Positions 1 to 6,332 of a DNA stretch of 13,781 bases are shown piece by piece. The notes beneath the pieces are model-generated. The model was not told the origin of the DNA and searched no databases. It saw nothing but the letters and a program-made list of their open reading frames with translations. The position numbers and the translations under genes are program-made. Source of the DNA: CAG-841 sp963614875. GTDB taxonomy: Bacteria > Bacillota > Clostridia > Oscillospirales > CAG-272. Location of the stretch: assembly GCA_963614875.1 (NCBI GenBank), contig CAVEFC010000038.1:1-13781 (forward strand), written 5' to 3'. Each line of letters opens with the position of its first letter. The stretch's first letter is position 1.

Positions 1-90
1 GGCGGCGACTGGGGGGACGACGACTGCTTCATATATCATGACCATGGGATGCGACCGCCGAAATCTGATCCCGACGCACGTTTTAGGTGA
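1..90 (+). CDS. C-terminal core of a RiPP precursor, cut by the window edge
   Basis: Frame 1 is open from the first base to TGA at 88-90. It begins Gly-Gly-Asp-Trp-Gly and encodes 29 residues with four aspartates close together, a single cysteine (residue 9), an FIYHDHG stretch and a basic end. The first two codons are GGC GGC, the same codons used for the Gly-Gly leader cleavage site of the two complete precursors downstream. The window therefore appears to begin exactly at the leader/core boundary of a third precursor. Its core differs completely from the cysteine-rich cores that follow. The leader lies outside the window, so the assignment rests on the Gly-Gly, the frame and the position in a precursor array. 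It could be a chance open frame. Confidence 0.5.
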   Translation, partial: GGDWGDDDCFIYHDHGMRPPKSDPDARFR

Positions 91-131
91 AAGAGAGCCG
101 CACGGACGGTCACTTAAAAACGTATGAACCC

Positions 132-404
132 TGCAAGGTAAAACGGTATATTCAACACAAAAAAATTTAAAAAAATAATAAAGGAGAAAACTACATGAAA
201 ATCAGCAGTGAACTTATCGCAAAAGCAAAGCTTGCAAAATCGGCAGAAGAGCTTATCGCGCTTGCAAAGCAAAGCGGCACAGAGCTGACCGAAGAAGGTG
301 CGAAAACATATTTTGATCAGCTGCACAAAGGCGGCGAGCTTTCCGACGAGGAGCTTGACAACGTTACCGGCGGCTGCGGCGATGATGAGCCGACCGACCG
401 CCGC
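132..404 (+). repeat. Tandem repeat unit 1 (upstream region plus precursor leader)
   Basis: This segment recurs at 633-903. It covers the A/T-rich upstream region, the ribosome binding site, the whole leader and the first ten core codons. In the 210 coding bases compared I see one substitution (Ala9 codon GCA versus GAA), plus a 2-base length difference in the A/T-rich stretch. Similarity falls abruptly after base 404, where the cores diverge. The offset between units is 499 bases at the start codons. Confidence 0.9.
180..186 (+). promoter_or_regulatory. Ribosome binding site of precursor 1
   Basis: AAAGGAG lies 8 bases before the ATG at 195. The same site and spacing precede precursor 2 (AGGAG at 681-685, ATG at 694), because both lie in the duplicated segment. 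Together they fix the start of both precursors. The A/T-rich stretch just upstream (about 156-180) differs between copies only by a 2-base length change. Confidence 0.85.
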
Positions 405-599
405 AGGAAGGTATCACCGACCGACTGTGATTGTAAGTACTATGCATGCGGAATCTGTGAGCAGAGTGCTACTCACTGTGGCTGCCGTGCCGTGCATGAG
501 GCTACCTGCGGGACATGCCTTCATATCCGCTACAAAGGTGATGGCTCCGCGGTCTGCAACAGTAAGAACGTGGATAAGTGGACAAATCTGTACTACTAA
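195..599 (+). CDS. Nif11-leader RiPP precursor peptide 1, cysteine-rich core
   Basis: This is a 134-residue precursor. Residues 1-60 form a Nif11-like leader: an N-terminal amphipathic helix with an AKSAEELIALAKQSGTELT segment, then GELSDEELDNVTGG ending in the double-glycine site at 59-60. The expected core is residues 61-134. It has ten cysteines (61, 78, 80, 85, 88, 95, 97, 105, 108, 121), including YYACGIC, CGC and CGTC groups, and ends in WTNLYY. In this family the leader binds the modifying enzyme and is removed during export by a C39-type peptidase; no such peptidase is visible here. The radical SAM/SPASM gene at 1211 is the obvious candidate modifying enzyme, possibly making Cys-derived thioether links. 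That chemistry is inferred, not shown. Confidence 0.9.
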   Translation: MKISSELIAKAKLAKSAEELIALAKQSGTELTEEGAKTYFDQLHKGGELSDEELDNVTGGCGDDEPTDRRRKVSPTDCDCKYYACGICEQSATHCGCRAVHEATCGTCLHIRYKGDGSAVCNSKNVDKWTNLYY

Positions 600-609
600 A
601 AACAAAAAA

Positions 610-642
610 AGTCCCGAAAAACTTATTACTCTTGCAAGGTAA
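610..642 (+). pseudogene. Decayed leader fragment between precursors 1 and 2
   Basis: The frame starting at base 610 reads SPEKLITLAR and then stops at 640-642. This matches the helix of a Nif11-type leader (compare SAEELIALAK in the intact precursors). It lacks a start codon and has no cleavage site or core. The bases after it (TGCAAGGTAAAACGG) look like a mutated version of the intact leader text seen at 1170-1185. The same remnant is partly visible before precursor 1 at 132-146. It is best read as a recombination scar. Confidence 0.55.
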
Positions 643-903
643 AACGGTATATTCAACACAAAAAAATTAAAAAATAATAAAGGAGAAAACTACATGAAAA
701 TCAGCAGTGAACTTATCGAAAAAGCAAAGCTTGCAAAATCGGCAGAAGAGCTTATCGCGCTTGCAAAGCAAAGCGGCACAGAGCTGACCGAAGAAGGTGC
801 GAAAACATATTTTGATCAGCTGCACAAAGGCGGCGAGCTTTCCGACGAGGAGCTTGACAACGTTACCGGCGGCTGCGGCGATGATGAGCCGACCGACCGC
901 CGC
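633..903 (+). repeat. Tandem repeat unit 2 (upstream region plus precursor leader)
   Basis: Second copy of the segment at 132-404. A further direct repeat follows the cores: 577-637 and 1114-1174 are 61 bases long with a two-base difference. They cover the end of the precursor-1 frame (and its silent counterpart after precursor 2) and a leader-like fragment. The locus therefore looks built by repeated duplication of a leader-core cassette. Confidence 0.88.
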
Positions 904-1104
904 GTAAAGGTATGGCACGGCCACAAAGGTTGTAATTACTATGCATGCGGAATCTGTGAGATGAAGGCTGGCTGTGGCCACCGTTCTGCGAAGGATTGTA
1001 CCTGTGGAAATTGCCTTCACATCCGCTACAAAGATGATGGCACCACGGTCTGCAACAGTTTGAACGTGCAGGATGAAAGCGACACAAAGTCTGTGCCATT
1101 TTGA
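694..1104 (+). CDS. Nif11-leader RiPP precursor peptide 2, cysteine-rich core
   Basis: This 136-residue paralogue of precursor 1 has a leader that is identical except for Glu at residue 9. The double glycine is at 59-60. The 76-residue core has nine cysteines (61, 80, 85, 88, 94, 102, 104, 107, 120). CGDDEPTDRR, YYACGIC, CGxC-LHIRYK and VCNS are kept from precursor 1, while the stretches between them are substituted. The C-terminus differs: an extra 41 bases shift the frame, so it ends QDESDTKSVPF instead of WTNLYY. AGGAG at 681-685 lies 8 bases before the ATG. As a pair with precursor 1 it suggests one maturase acting on several related cores through a shared leader. Confidence 0.9.
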   Translation: MKISSELIEKAKLAKSAEELIALAKQSGTELTEEGAKTYFDQLHKGGELSDEELDNVTGGCGDDEPTDRRVKVWHGHKGCNYYACGICEMKAGCGHRSAKDCTCGNCLHIRYKDDGTTVCNSLNVQDESDTKSVPF

Positions 1105-1146
1105 ATGTGGCTGAGTGGACAAATCTGTACTACTAAAAACAAAAAA

Positions 1147-1224
1147 AGCTCCGAAAAACTTATTACTCTTGCAAAGGAAAACGGTACGGAACTGACCGGG
1201 GAAGGTGCAAATGCTTTATATTTT
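1147..1224 (+). pseudogene. Leader remnant overlapping the start of the maturase gene
   Basis: In the frame of base 1147 the sequence reads SSEKLITLAKENGTELTGEGA followed by NALYF. This aligns with leader residues 16-40 of the intact precursors (SAEELIALAKQSGTELTEEGA, then KTYF). There is no leader start just upstream and no Gly-Gly or core after it; the frame runs on without family features to a stop at 1285-1287. It overlaps the radical SAM gene by 14 bases in a different frame. It is probably the remnant of a third downstream precursor, not an expressed peptide. Confidence 0.65.
1198..1205 (+). promoter_or_regulatory. Ribosome binding site of the radical SAM gene
   Basis: GGGGAAGG ends 5 bases before the ATG at 1211. 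A GTG at 1205 in the same frame would overlap this site, so ATG 1211 is preferred. The site lies within leader-remnant codons (Thr-Gly-Glu-Gly). The intact leaders read GACCGAAGAAGGTG at the equivalent place, so substitutions there have strengthened the match to the ribosome. Confidence 0.65.
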
Positions 1225-2617
1225 AAATTCCAATATAGCGCTGCGTTCATGGCGTCTTGTGCCATATGCATATTACATAAAGGGTGAGCGCACCGCAAAA
1301 GGCTTAAAAAAAGACGAATTTGAATTTCTTTCTCTGTGCGACGGCAGGACAAACCTGCCGTCTGCGGAGGAAAGCGCACTCGCGCGCGATTTTCTCGGAA
1401 AGGGCTTTATCCGCGAAGCGAAAAACGGGGAAGCTTTGTCCGAATGGAGTCGGGCGCGCGTCTGCGACAACCGCTATTTTCCGGCTATGAACTGGATGAT
1501 TACCGGAAAATGCAATTATAACTGTCTGCATTGCTTCAACGCGGCGGACAACGCTCCGCTGATGAGCGAATTTACCCTCGAAGAAGCCGAAAAACTGCTT
1601 GACGAGGCGCAGGAGTGCGGTATCAACGCCTTTACTATTACGGGCGGAGAGCCGATGTGCCATAGGAATTTTTTCGATATTATCGAGGGAATTTACAGTC
1701 GCGGAATGTATGTTGCTGAGCTGAACACAAACGGTTATTACATAAATCAGGAATCGCTTGAAAAAATGAAGCGGATAGGGTGCCGGCCTCTTATCAAAAT
1801 TTCATTTGACGGGGTAGGTCATCACGATTGGCTGAGAAACCGCAAGGGCGCGGAGGAGGATGCGCTTCGCGCGATAAAGCTGTGCATTGACAACGGTTTT
1901 CGTGTAAAAGTGCAGACAAACGTTCACCGGATGAACGTGGAATCAATGCTTCCGACGGCAAAGCTGCTGTGCGAAATGGGCGTTTACGAAATGCGTATCA
2001 TACGCACGAGCGAAGCGCCGCGCTGGGTAAAAAACGCGGGCGACGCCTGTCTTACGCTTGAAGAATATTTCGACGCCATGCTCGGTTTTCTGCACGATTA
2101 TGCAAAAACCGGAGGCTTAATGGAAATAGATGTCTGGCAGTTTGCTCGTTTTAGTCCGCGGGAAAGGGCATACCATCCTCGCGCGATCGAATGCGTCGAA
2201 GGCCAATATCGCGACAATCTGCCCGTGTGTCGCGGCAACAGAGGTATGGTTGCCGTCGCGGCGGACGGAGAACTTTATCCGTGTCATCAGATGTCGGGAT
2301 ATTACGGTCAGCACGGGTGGAAGCTCGGCAACGTAAAAACCGACGGCTTAAAGAAATATCTGCAATCGGGCGATTATCTTTGCGAGGTCTGCACTACCGT
2401 AAAGGAGCTTGCCGATCATAACGAAAAGTGCGCTTCCTGCGGGTGGTTTAAGTATTGCTGCGGAGGCTGCAGGGCAATAGGTCTTGCGCTTACGGGCGAT
2501 AAGCTCGGCGCGGATATATCAAAATGTCTGTTTTTCGAAGGCGGATATCTTGAAAAGCTGCAGTCCGCGCTCGACGGCTACAGAAATGTATCCGGAATTT
2601 ACAGCACGGATAAGTAA
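1211..2617 (+). CDS. Radical SAM/SPASM peptide maturase
   Basis: This 468-residue protein is the likely modifying enzyme for the precursors upstream. Residues 20-80 (YYIKGERTAKGLKKDEFEFL onward) resemble a small PqqD-like winged-helix domain, the type that binds leader peptides. The radical SAM core follows: CNYNCLHC gives the CxxxCxxC cluster ligands at 101, 105 and 108. ITGGEP at 143-148 is the SAM-binding GGE motif, and LNTNG and ISFDG strands follow. The C-terminal SPASM region has cysteines at 340, 358, 391, 394, 407, 410, 416, 417, 420 and 439, enough for two auxiliary Fe-S clusters. SPASM enzymes typically install thioether or C-C crosslinks in peptides; which link is made here cannot be read from sequence. 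The gene is co-directional with the precursors and has a terminator 43 bases after its stop. Confidence 0.9.
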   Translation: MLYILNSNIALRSWRLVPYAYYIKGERTAKGLKKDEFEFLSLCDGRTNLPSAEESALARDFLGKGFIREAKNGEALSEWSRARVCDNRYFPAMNWMITGKCNYNCLHCFNAADNAPLMSEFTLEEAEKLLDEAQECGINAFTITGGEPMCHRNFFDIIEGIYSRGMYVAELNTNGYYINQESLEKMKRIGCRPLIKISFDGVGHHDWLRNRKGAEEDALRAIKLCIDNGFRVKVQTNVHRMNVESMLPTAKLLCEMGVYEMRIIRTSEAPRWVKNAGDACLTLEEYFDAMLGFLHDYAKTGGLMEIDVWQFARFSPRERAYHPRAIECVEGQYRDNLPVCRGNRGMVAVAADGELYPCHQMSGYYGQHGWKLGNVKTDGLKKYLQSGDYLCEVCTTVKELADHNEKCASCGWFKYCCGGCRAIGLALTGDKLGADISKCLFFEGGYLEKLQSALDGYRNVSGIYSTDK

Positions 2618-2659
2618 AATCGGGCTTTGAATATGAAACAAAACATTGTTTTAATATAA

Positions 2660-2691
2660 AAAAGCGGTCATCGCAGGCGATGACCGCTTTT
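2660..2691. terminator. Bidirectional hairpin terminator
   Basis: This is a perfect 14-base-pair inverted repeat (AAAAGCGGTCATCG, loop CAGG, and its complement), with A-rich sequence on the left and T-rich on the right. It can end the RiPP transcript on the + strand and the convergent transcript on the - strand. The TAA stop of the - strand gene (2690-2692) begins in the last stem bases, so both neighbours share it. Confidence 0.92.
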
Positions 2692-3568
2692 ATATATAGC
2701 ATTTGAGCGTTTTTTCTATCCAATAGGAAAACTCCGCGTCGGGAAGATATTTTTCGGTTGCTTTCAGGCGCTTGTATGCCGCAACGCCGTCGGACGGATC
2801 GTGCCAGATATCAGCGAAAACAAAATCGAAATCCGAGCCGGAAAGCTTGCTTTCGGCAAAGGAAAAAGCGTCGTCGCAGACAATATTTATCTTGTCGCCG
2901 TGCGGAATCTGCGGAAGAATAATATCGCAGAACAGCGCGATTGCGCTTTTGTCGCGTTCGACCACCGTAACGGAGGCTACGTTTTCTTTTTCCGACGCCA
3001 TACAGGCAAAATAGCCGAGTCCGAGTCCGTAGGTCAGAACCTTTCCGTGCGACCGCGATATCGGCTGTCGCATTGTGTTTATTTCGTTCGGGGTTACAAG
3101 CATCCATTCCGTACCGTTTTCAAGCACCGCGGGATAGGAAAATTCCTTTTCGAAAAAGGCTATCTGCGGAATTATTTTTCCGTCGCGCGTGGTTTTCGGA
3201 TCATTGAACACAAAAGCCTGATACGGAACGTATTTTCTGTGGCAAAGCTCCCATTTGCCGAGCTTTTTCTGCGGTATTTTTATGTTTTTAAGGTACGGAT
3301 CGTTTTCGTAATCCTCGTTTTTGAGAAGATGTATCATATCCGGAAAATATTCTTCGAAAATTTCGGCGTCGCGTGGATTATTTTCGGTATCGAGATCTAT
3401 CGCCGCCGCAAGCGTAAAGCAATAGGCTTCCTCCTTTGAAATATCGCAGTCGCGGCAGAGGCTTTCTATAAATTCGGGGCGGATAAAATCCGCTTCGCGA
3501 TTTATAAAAACGCTGAGCTTTTCAAAAAGTATTCTGTTGTACTGCGCGAATTTGAGAATGTTTTTCAT
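2690..3568 (-). CDS. Putative class I SAM-dependent methyltransferase-fold protein
   Basis: This 292-residue protein has an N-terminal helical part (1-110) that I do not recognise. The C-terminal Rossmann-type domain shows VLTYGLGLGYFA (motif I, 177-188), an acidic end of strand 2 (VTVVERD, Glu204), an aspartate pair before FSF (232-233) and FDFVFADIW (247-255). That layout matches SAM-binding methyltransferases and spermidine-synthase-like proteins. The substrate is unknown. The start was chosen at ATG 3568 because GGGGAG precedes it by 8 bases and the promoter TSS falls just upstream; a longer frame starting at 3631 would begin inside the -35 box. It is transcribed alone, convergent to the RiPP genes, so there is no positional reason to link it to peptide modification. 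Confidence 0.72.
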   Translation of the reverse strand: MKNILKFAQYNRILFEKLSVFINREADFIRPEFIESLCRDCDISKEEAYCFTLAAAIDLDTENNPRDAEIFEEYFPDMIHLLKNEDYENDPYLKNIKIPQKKLGKWELCHRKYVPYQAFVFNDPKTTRDGKIIPQIAFFEKEFSYPAVLENGTEWMLVTPNEINTMRQPISRSHGKVLTYGLGLGYFACMASEKENVASVTVVERDKSAIALFCDIILPQIPHGDKINIVCDDAFSFAESKLSGSDFDFVFADIWHDPSDGVAAYKRLKATEKYLPDAEFSYWIEKTLKCYI

Positions 3569-3602
3569 ACGCTCAGCTCCCCTTTTGAAAATATCAACTA
3601 TT

Positions 3603-3631
3603 ATTATAGCGGACGGATTGCGATTATGCAA
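3603..3631 (-). promoter_or_regulatory. Sigma-A promoter of the methyltransferase-fold gene
   Basis: On the - strand TTGCAT (3626-3631) and TATAAT (3603-3608) are 17 bases apart. The predicted transcript starts near 3596, about 28 bases before the chosen start codon. Confidence 0.82.
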
Positions 3632-3646
3632 TACAAAAATAAAAAA

Positions 3647-3683
3647 TCAAAGGCAAAGACGTTTTTTTCGCCTTTGCCTTTGA
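3647..3683 (-). terminator. Terminator of the tetR / acyltransferase / acyl-CoA ligase operon
   Basis: TCAAAGGCAAAG (3647-3658) is complementary to CTTTGCCTTTGA (3672-3683), giving a 12-base-pair stem. On the - strand it is followed by a T-rich run. It lies 5 bases after the ligase stop and just before the next promoter on the same strand. Confidence 0.85.
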
Positions 3684-3687
3684 AAAA

Positions 3688-5397
3688 TTATTCTTTTGCC
3701 GCTTCTTCCGCTTCTTTTTCAAGAACCGTGTAGGCTATCTTGCCGACAAGCGTTCTGGGAAGCTCGTCTCTGAATTCTATCTGATAGGGAAGCGCATATT
3801 TTGCAACGTTCTTTTTGCAGTATTCGTGAAGCTCCTGACGGATATCTTCGGAGGGCTTTACGCCGTCCTTCAGAACGATAAACGCTTTTACCTTCTGCAT
3901 TTTGTAGGAGTCCTTCACGCCTATAACGCAGCTCATCTGAACCTTCGGGTGCGCGTCGAGAATGTTTTCTATCTGCGAAGGATATACGTTATATCCGCTT
4001 GTTATTATCATTCTCTTTATGCGCTGCTTGAAGTAAATAAAGCCGTCCTCGTCCATTTTTCCGAGGTCGCCGGTATGAAGCCATACGTTTCCGTCATTAT
4101 GGGTGCGCAGGGTGTTTGCAGTTTCTGCTTCGTTATTCATATAGCCGACCATAACAGAAGGGCCGCAAAGACATATCTCTCCGTCCTCTCCGTAGGGAGC
4201 TTCGTCGCAGGTGCCTACGGTACAGATCTGATAATATGTGTCCGGATAGGGAAGTCCTATGCTGGCTTCGCGCTCCTCGCAGTAAGGAGTAAGACAGCTT
4301 GCCGTAACACATTCGGTTGTTCCGTAGCCTTCGCGCACATGAACGGGCGAGCCGTGATCGTCAAGGAATTTATCGAATCTCTTTTTAAGCTCGACGGAAA
4401 GCGAATCTCCGCCGGAGAACACGCCGCGCAGAAAGTCGAGCGAAACGCCGTCAAGGTACGGATTTCTCGTGATGGCTTCAAAAAGCGTGGGCACGCCGGC
4501 AATGAAGTTCGGCTTTTCCGTCTTTATAAGATTTGCATAAGCTTTCACGTTGAAGCGCGGAACGAGAATGGAAAGCCCGCCGGCGACCATCATCGTGTGG
4601 ATGCATACGCCGAGTCCGAAGCCGTGGAAAACGGGCATCGCCGCGAGCATTTTCATTGCGTGAATGTCGTAGTGCGACATTGCCGCCGTCTGAAGTGCGA
4701 GCGCGTTGAAATTGAGGTTTGAAAGCATTATGCCTTTCGTCGTTCCGGTTGTTCCGCCGGAGAAAAGGATAACGGCAACGTCCTTATCGTGCTTTTCGAC
4801 TCTCGGATCTTCTCCCTTGTATTTTTTGCCGAGCGCAAAGAAATCGTGCCATTTTATAACGGTATCGTTTTTCGGAAGCTTCGGCGTTTTTCCGAGATTC
4901 ATAAGCGAAAACGCAAGCTTTTTAGCCGCACCGAGCTCATCTCCCGCGCTTGCTATTATCAGCTTTTCGAGCGGGTAATTTTTCATTACCGATTCAAATT
5001 TGGAATAGAACTGATCAAGGGTTATCGCGCATTTCGAGCCGGCCGTGCGAAGAAAGAATTCAATTTCGTTTTCGGCTGAAAGGGGATGTATCATGCTGGC
5101 AACCGCGCCGATATAATTGAGAGCGTAAAGACAGTATATCGCCTGCGGAACGTTCGGCAGGCAAACGGTTACCTTGTCGCCCTCCTTTATTCCTATCGAA
5201 GCAAAGGCTTTTGCCGTGATTTTAATATTTTTTTCGAGCAGAGAATAGGGAATTATTCTTCCCATATAGGAAAGCGCGGGAAGCGACGGATATTTTTCAG
5301 CCGTTGCAAGCACAACTCCGCTCATCGAGTCCGTCGGATATTCGAGGTTGAACGGCACATCGCCGTAATGAGAGAGCCAAGGCGTTTTGGGTTGCAT
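3688..5397 (-). CDS. AMP-forming acyl-CoA ligase (FadD-like)
   Basis: This 569-residue member of the ANL superfamily activates a carboxylic acid with ATP to an acyl-AMP and transfers it to CoA. Visible motifs in order: the phosphate-binding loop SGGTTGTTKG (213-222), GYGTTE (357-362), the ATP-binding aspartate in LHTGDLG (Asp444), the hinge region IKRMIITSGYNVYP (460-473) and the adenylation lysine in PRTLVGKIAY (Lys553). The length fits full long- or medium-chain acyl-CoA ligases, and no membrane segment is seen. GGAGG precedes the ATG by 8 bases. It is the last gene of an operon with a TetR regulator and an E2-like acyltransferase, so it probably supplies acyl-CoA to that acyltransferase or responds to fatty acids. 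Chain-length preference cannot be judged. Confidence 0.9.
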   Translation of the reverse strand: MQPKTPWLSHYGDVPFNLEYPTDSMSGVVLATAEKYPSLPALSYMGRIIPYSLLEKNIKITAKAFASIGIKEGDKVTVCLPNVPQAIYCLYALNYIGAVASMIHPLSAENEIEFFLRTAGSKCAITLDQFYSKFESVMKNYPLEKLIIASAGDELGAAKKLAFSLMNLGKTPKLPKNDTVIKWHDFFALGKKYKGEDPRVEKHDKDVAVILFSGGTTGTTKGIMLSNLNFNALALQTAAMSHYDIHAMKMLAAMPVFHGFGLGVCIHTMMVAGGLSILVPRFNVKAYANLIKTEKPNFIAGVPTLFEAITRNPYLDGVSLDFLRGVFSGGDSLSVELKKRFDKFLDDHGSPVHVREGYGTTECVTASCLTPYCEEREASIGLPYPDTYYQICTVGTCDEAPYGEDGEICLCGPSVMVGYMNNEAETANTLRTHNDGNVWLHTGDLGKMDEDGFIYFKQRIKRMIITSGYNVYPSQIENILDAHPKVQMSCVIGVKDSYKMQKVKAFIVLKDGVKPSEDIRQELHEYCKKNVAKYALPYQIEFRDELPRTLVGKIAYTVLEKEAEEAAKE

Positions 5398-5420
5398 TTT
5401 ATATACCTCCGATTATCGTG

Positions 5421-6320
5421 TCAATCGATTTCTGTTTCGGTTTGCAGGGGAAGCTCAAGAAGCTCGGGATTCTGCAGGAACTTGCGGAGAAGTCTTATGC
5501 TTTTTGCAAAATACGTTCCGTCCGCAATGCGTTCGTCTATCGTAAGTCCGAGCTCAAGGGCATTTTTCATCGTTACATTGCCGTTTTCATCATAGAACGG
5601 ATGAAGATGCTTCTCTCCGACGAGAATGAAAAACGAGTTTGTTCCCCAATTAGTAAGGTGATGATACTGCGCCGAAAGCTTTATGCTTCCCGTGTTCGAT
5701 ATAAACACGCTTGAATGATACGGATCGAACTCCACAAGGTCATTCGGAAGCCAGTCGCGCGCTTCGAGGAAGTTGAGTATTTTTATTATGAATTTCATTA
5801 TGGGGCGGGGAGATTTGACAAGCACCGAAATTATATCGGTCGTGCCGTCGGTTTTGTTTTCACTGCGGACGTGAGTTACAAACTTTTTCACCTTGCCGTA
5901 AATCTGTTCGAGCGGGGAAACGTCGCTGTCCTTATCGAGCTTGATTATTGCGAGCGCTTCGCTTGACGTATCGTTGAACTGACGCTTTACCACAAACGAA
6001 AACGATATTTCGTTTCTTTCGTAAAGGCGATTGCCGGCATAGAAATAGTTCATTTTCGGGCGCTCGTAAAGCACCTTTGCCACGGCTGCGCAGATAACGT
6101 GAAACATCGTATATTTGAAATCCGGCGAGTCCGCATTTTTCTTTTTTATGAATTCTTCAACCGCGGACATATCGACAAGCTCGCTCATAACGGCTTCGTT
6201 GTCGCACCTGTTCGGAAGCAGGAATCCGGCGAATTTGTGCATTGAATCCGCTTCGCGCACAAGTCTTCCGTCGCGGCGGTCACCGCGTTTTTTCTTCTTT
6301 TTTGTTTTATCTTTTGACAT
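5421..6320 (-). CDS. Stand-alone acyltransferase related to 2-oxoacid dehydrogenase E2 catalytic domain
   Basis: This 299-residue protein starts with a very basic tail (KKKKKRGDRRDGR). It then shows the fold signature of the CoA-dependent E2/chloramphenicol acetyltransferase family: FKYTMFHVICAAVAKVL (68-84), VFISNTGSI (205-213), SFFILVGEK (229-237) and LGLTIDERIADGTYFAK (257-273). Lipoyl and peripheral-subunit-binding domains are absent, so it is not part of a dehydrogenase complex. The position of the usual catalytic histidine in the HRxxDG motif is Glu263, while Asp267-Gly268 are kept. Its reaction is therefore uncertain; acyl transfer using the acyl-CoA made by the next gene is a reasonable inference. 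It starts 12 bases after the regulator's stop and ends 23 bases before the ligase start. Confidence 0.8.
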   Translation of the reverse strand: MSKDKTKKKKKRGDRRDGRLVREADSMHKFAGFLLPNRCDNEAVMSELVDMSAVEEFIKKKNADSPDFKYTMFHVICAAVAKVLYERPKMNYFYAGNRLYERNEISFSFVVKRQFNDTSSEALAIIKLDKDSDVSPLEQIYGKVKKFVTHVRSENKTDGTTDIISVLVKSPRPIMKFIIKILNFLEARDWLPNDLVEFDPYHSSVFISNTGSIKLSAQYHHLTNWGTNSFFILVGEKHLHPFYDENGNVTMKNALELGLTIDERIADGTYFAKSIRLLRKFLQNPELLELPLQTETEID

Positions 6321-6332
6321 TTTTATTACCTC

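Noticed and set aside
132..903. Repeat pair considered as a mobile element or CRISPR array
   Set aside because: The repeats are about 270 bases long, coding, and only two in number. There are no terminal inverted repeats, transposase or short regularly spaced units.
667..1122. - strand open frame of 151 codons across precursor 2, with a similar one across precursor 1
   Set aside because: The two frames match each other only because the leaders are duplicated. The + strand precursors have proper ribosome binding sites and Nif11 features.
1105..1287. Independent small gene of 60 codons before the maturase, or a leader-maturase fusion
   Set aside because: It has no credible ribosome binding site or core. 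Its leader-like part is in a different frame from the maturase, so it is neither a working peptide nor a fusion.
2801..3439. Long + strand open frame of 212 codons opposite the methyltransferase-fold gene
   Set aside because: It is antisense to a gene with recognisable motifs, a promoter and a ribosome binding site. Its translation shows no family features.
3826..4722. Long + strand open frame of 298 codons opposite the acyl-CoA ligase
   Set aside because: It lies fully antisense to a protein with all ANL motifs; the open frame reflects codon bias on the other strand.
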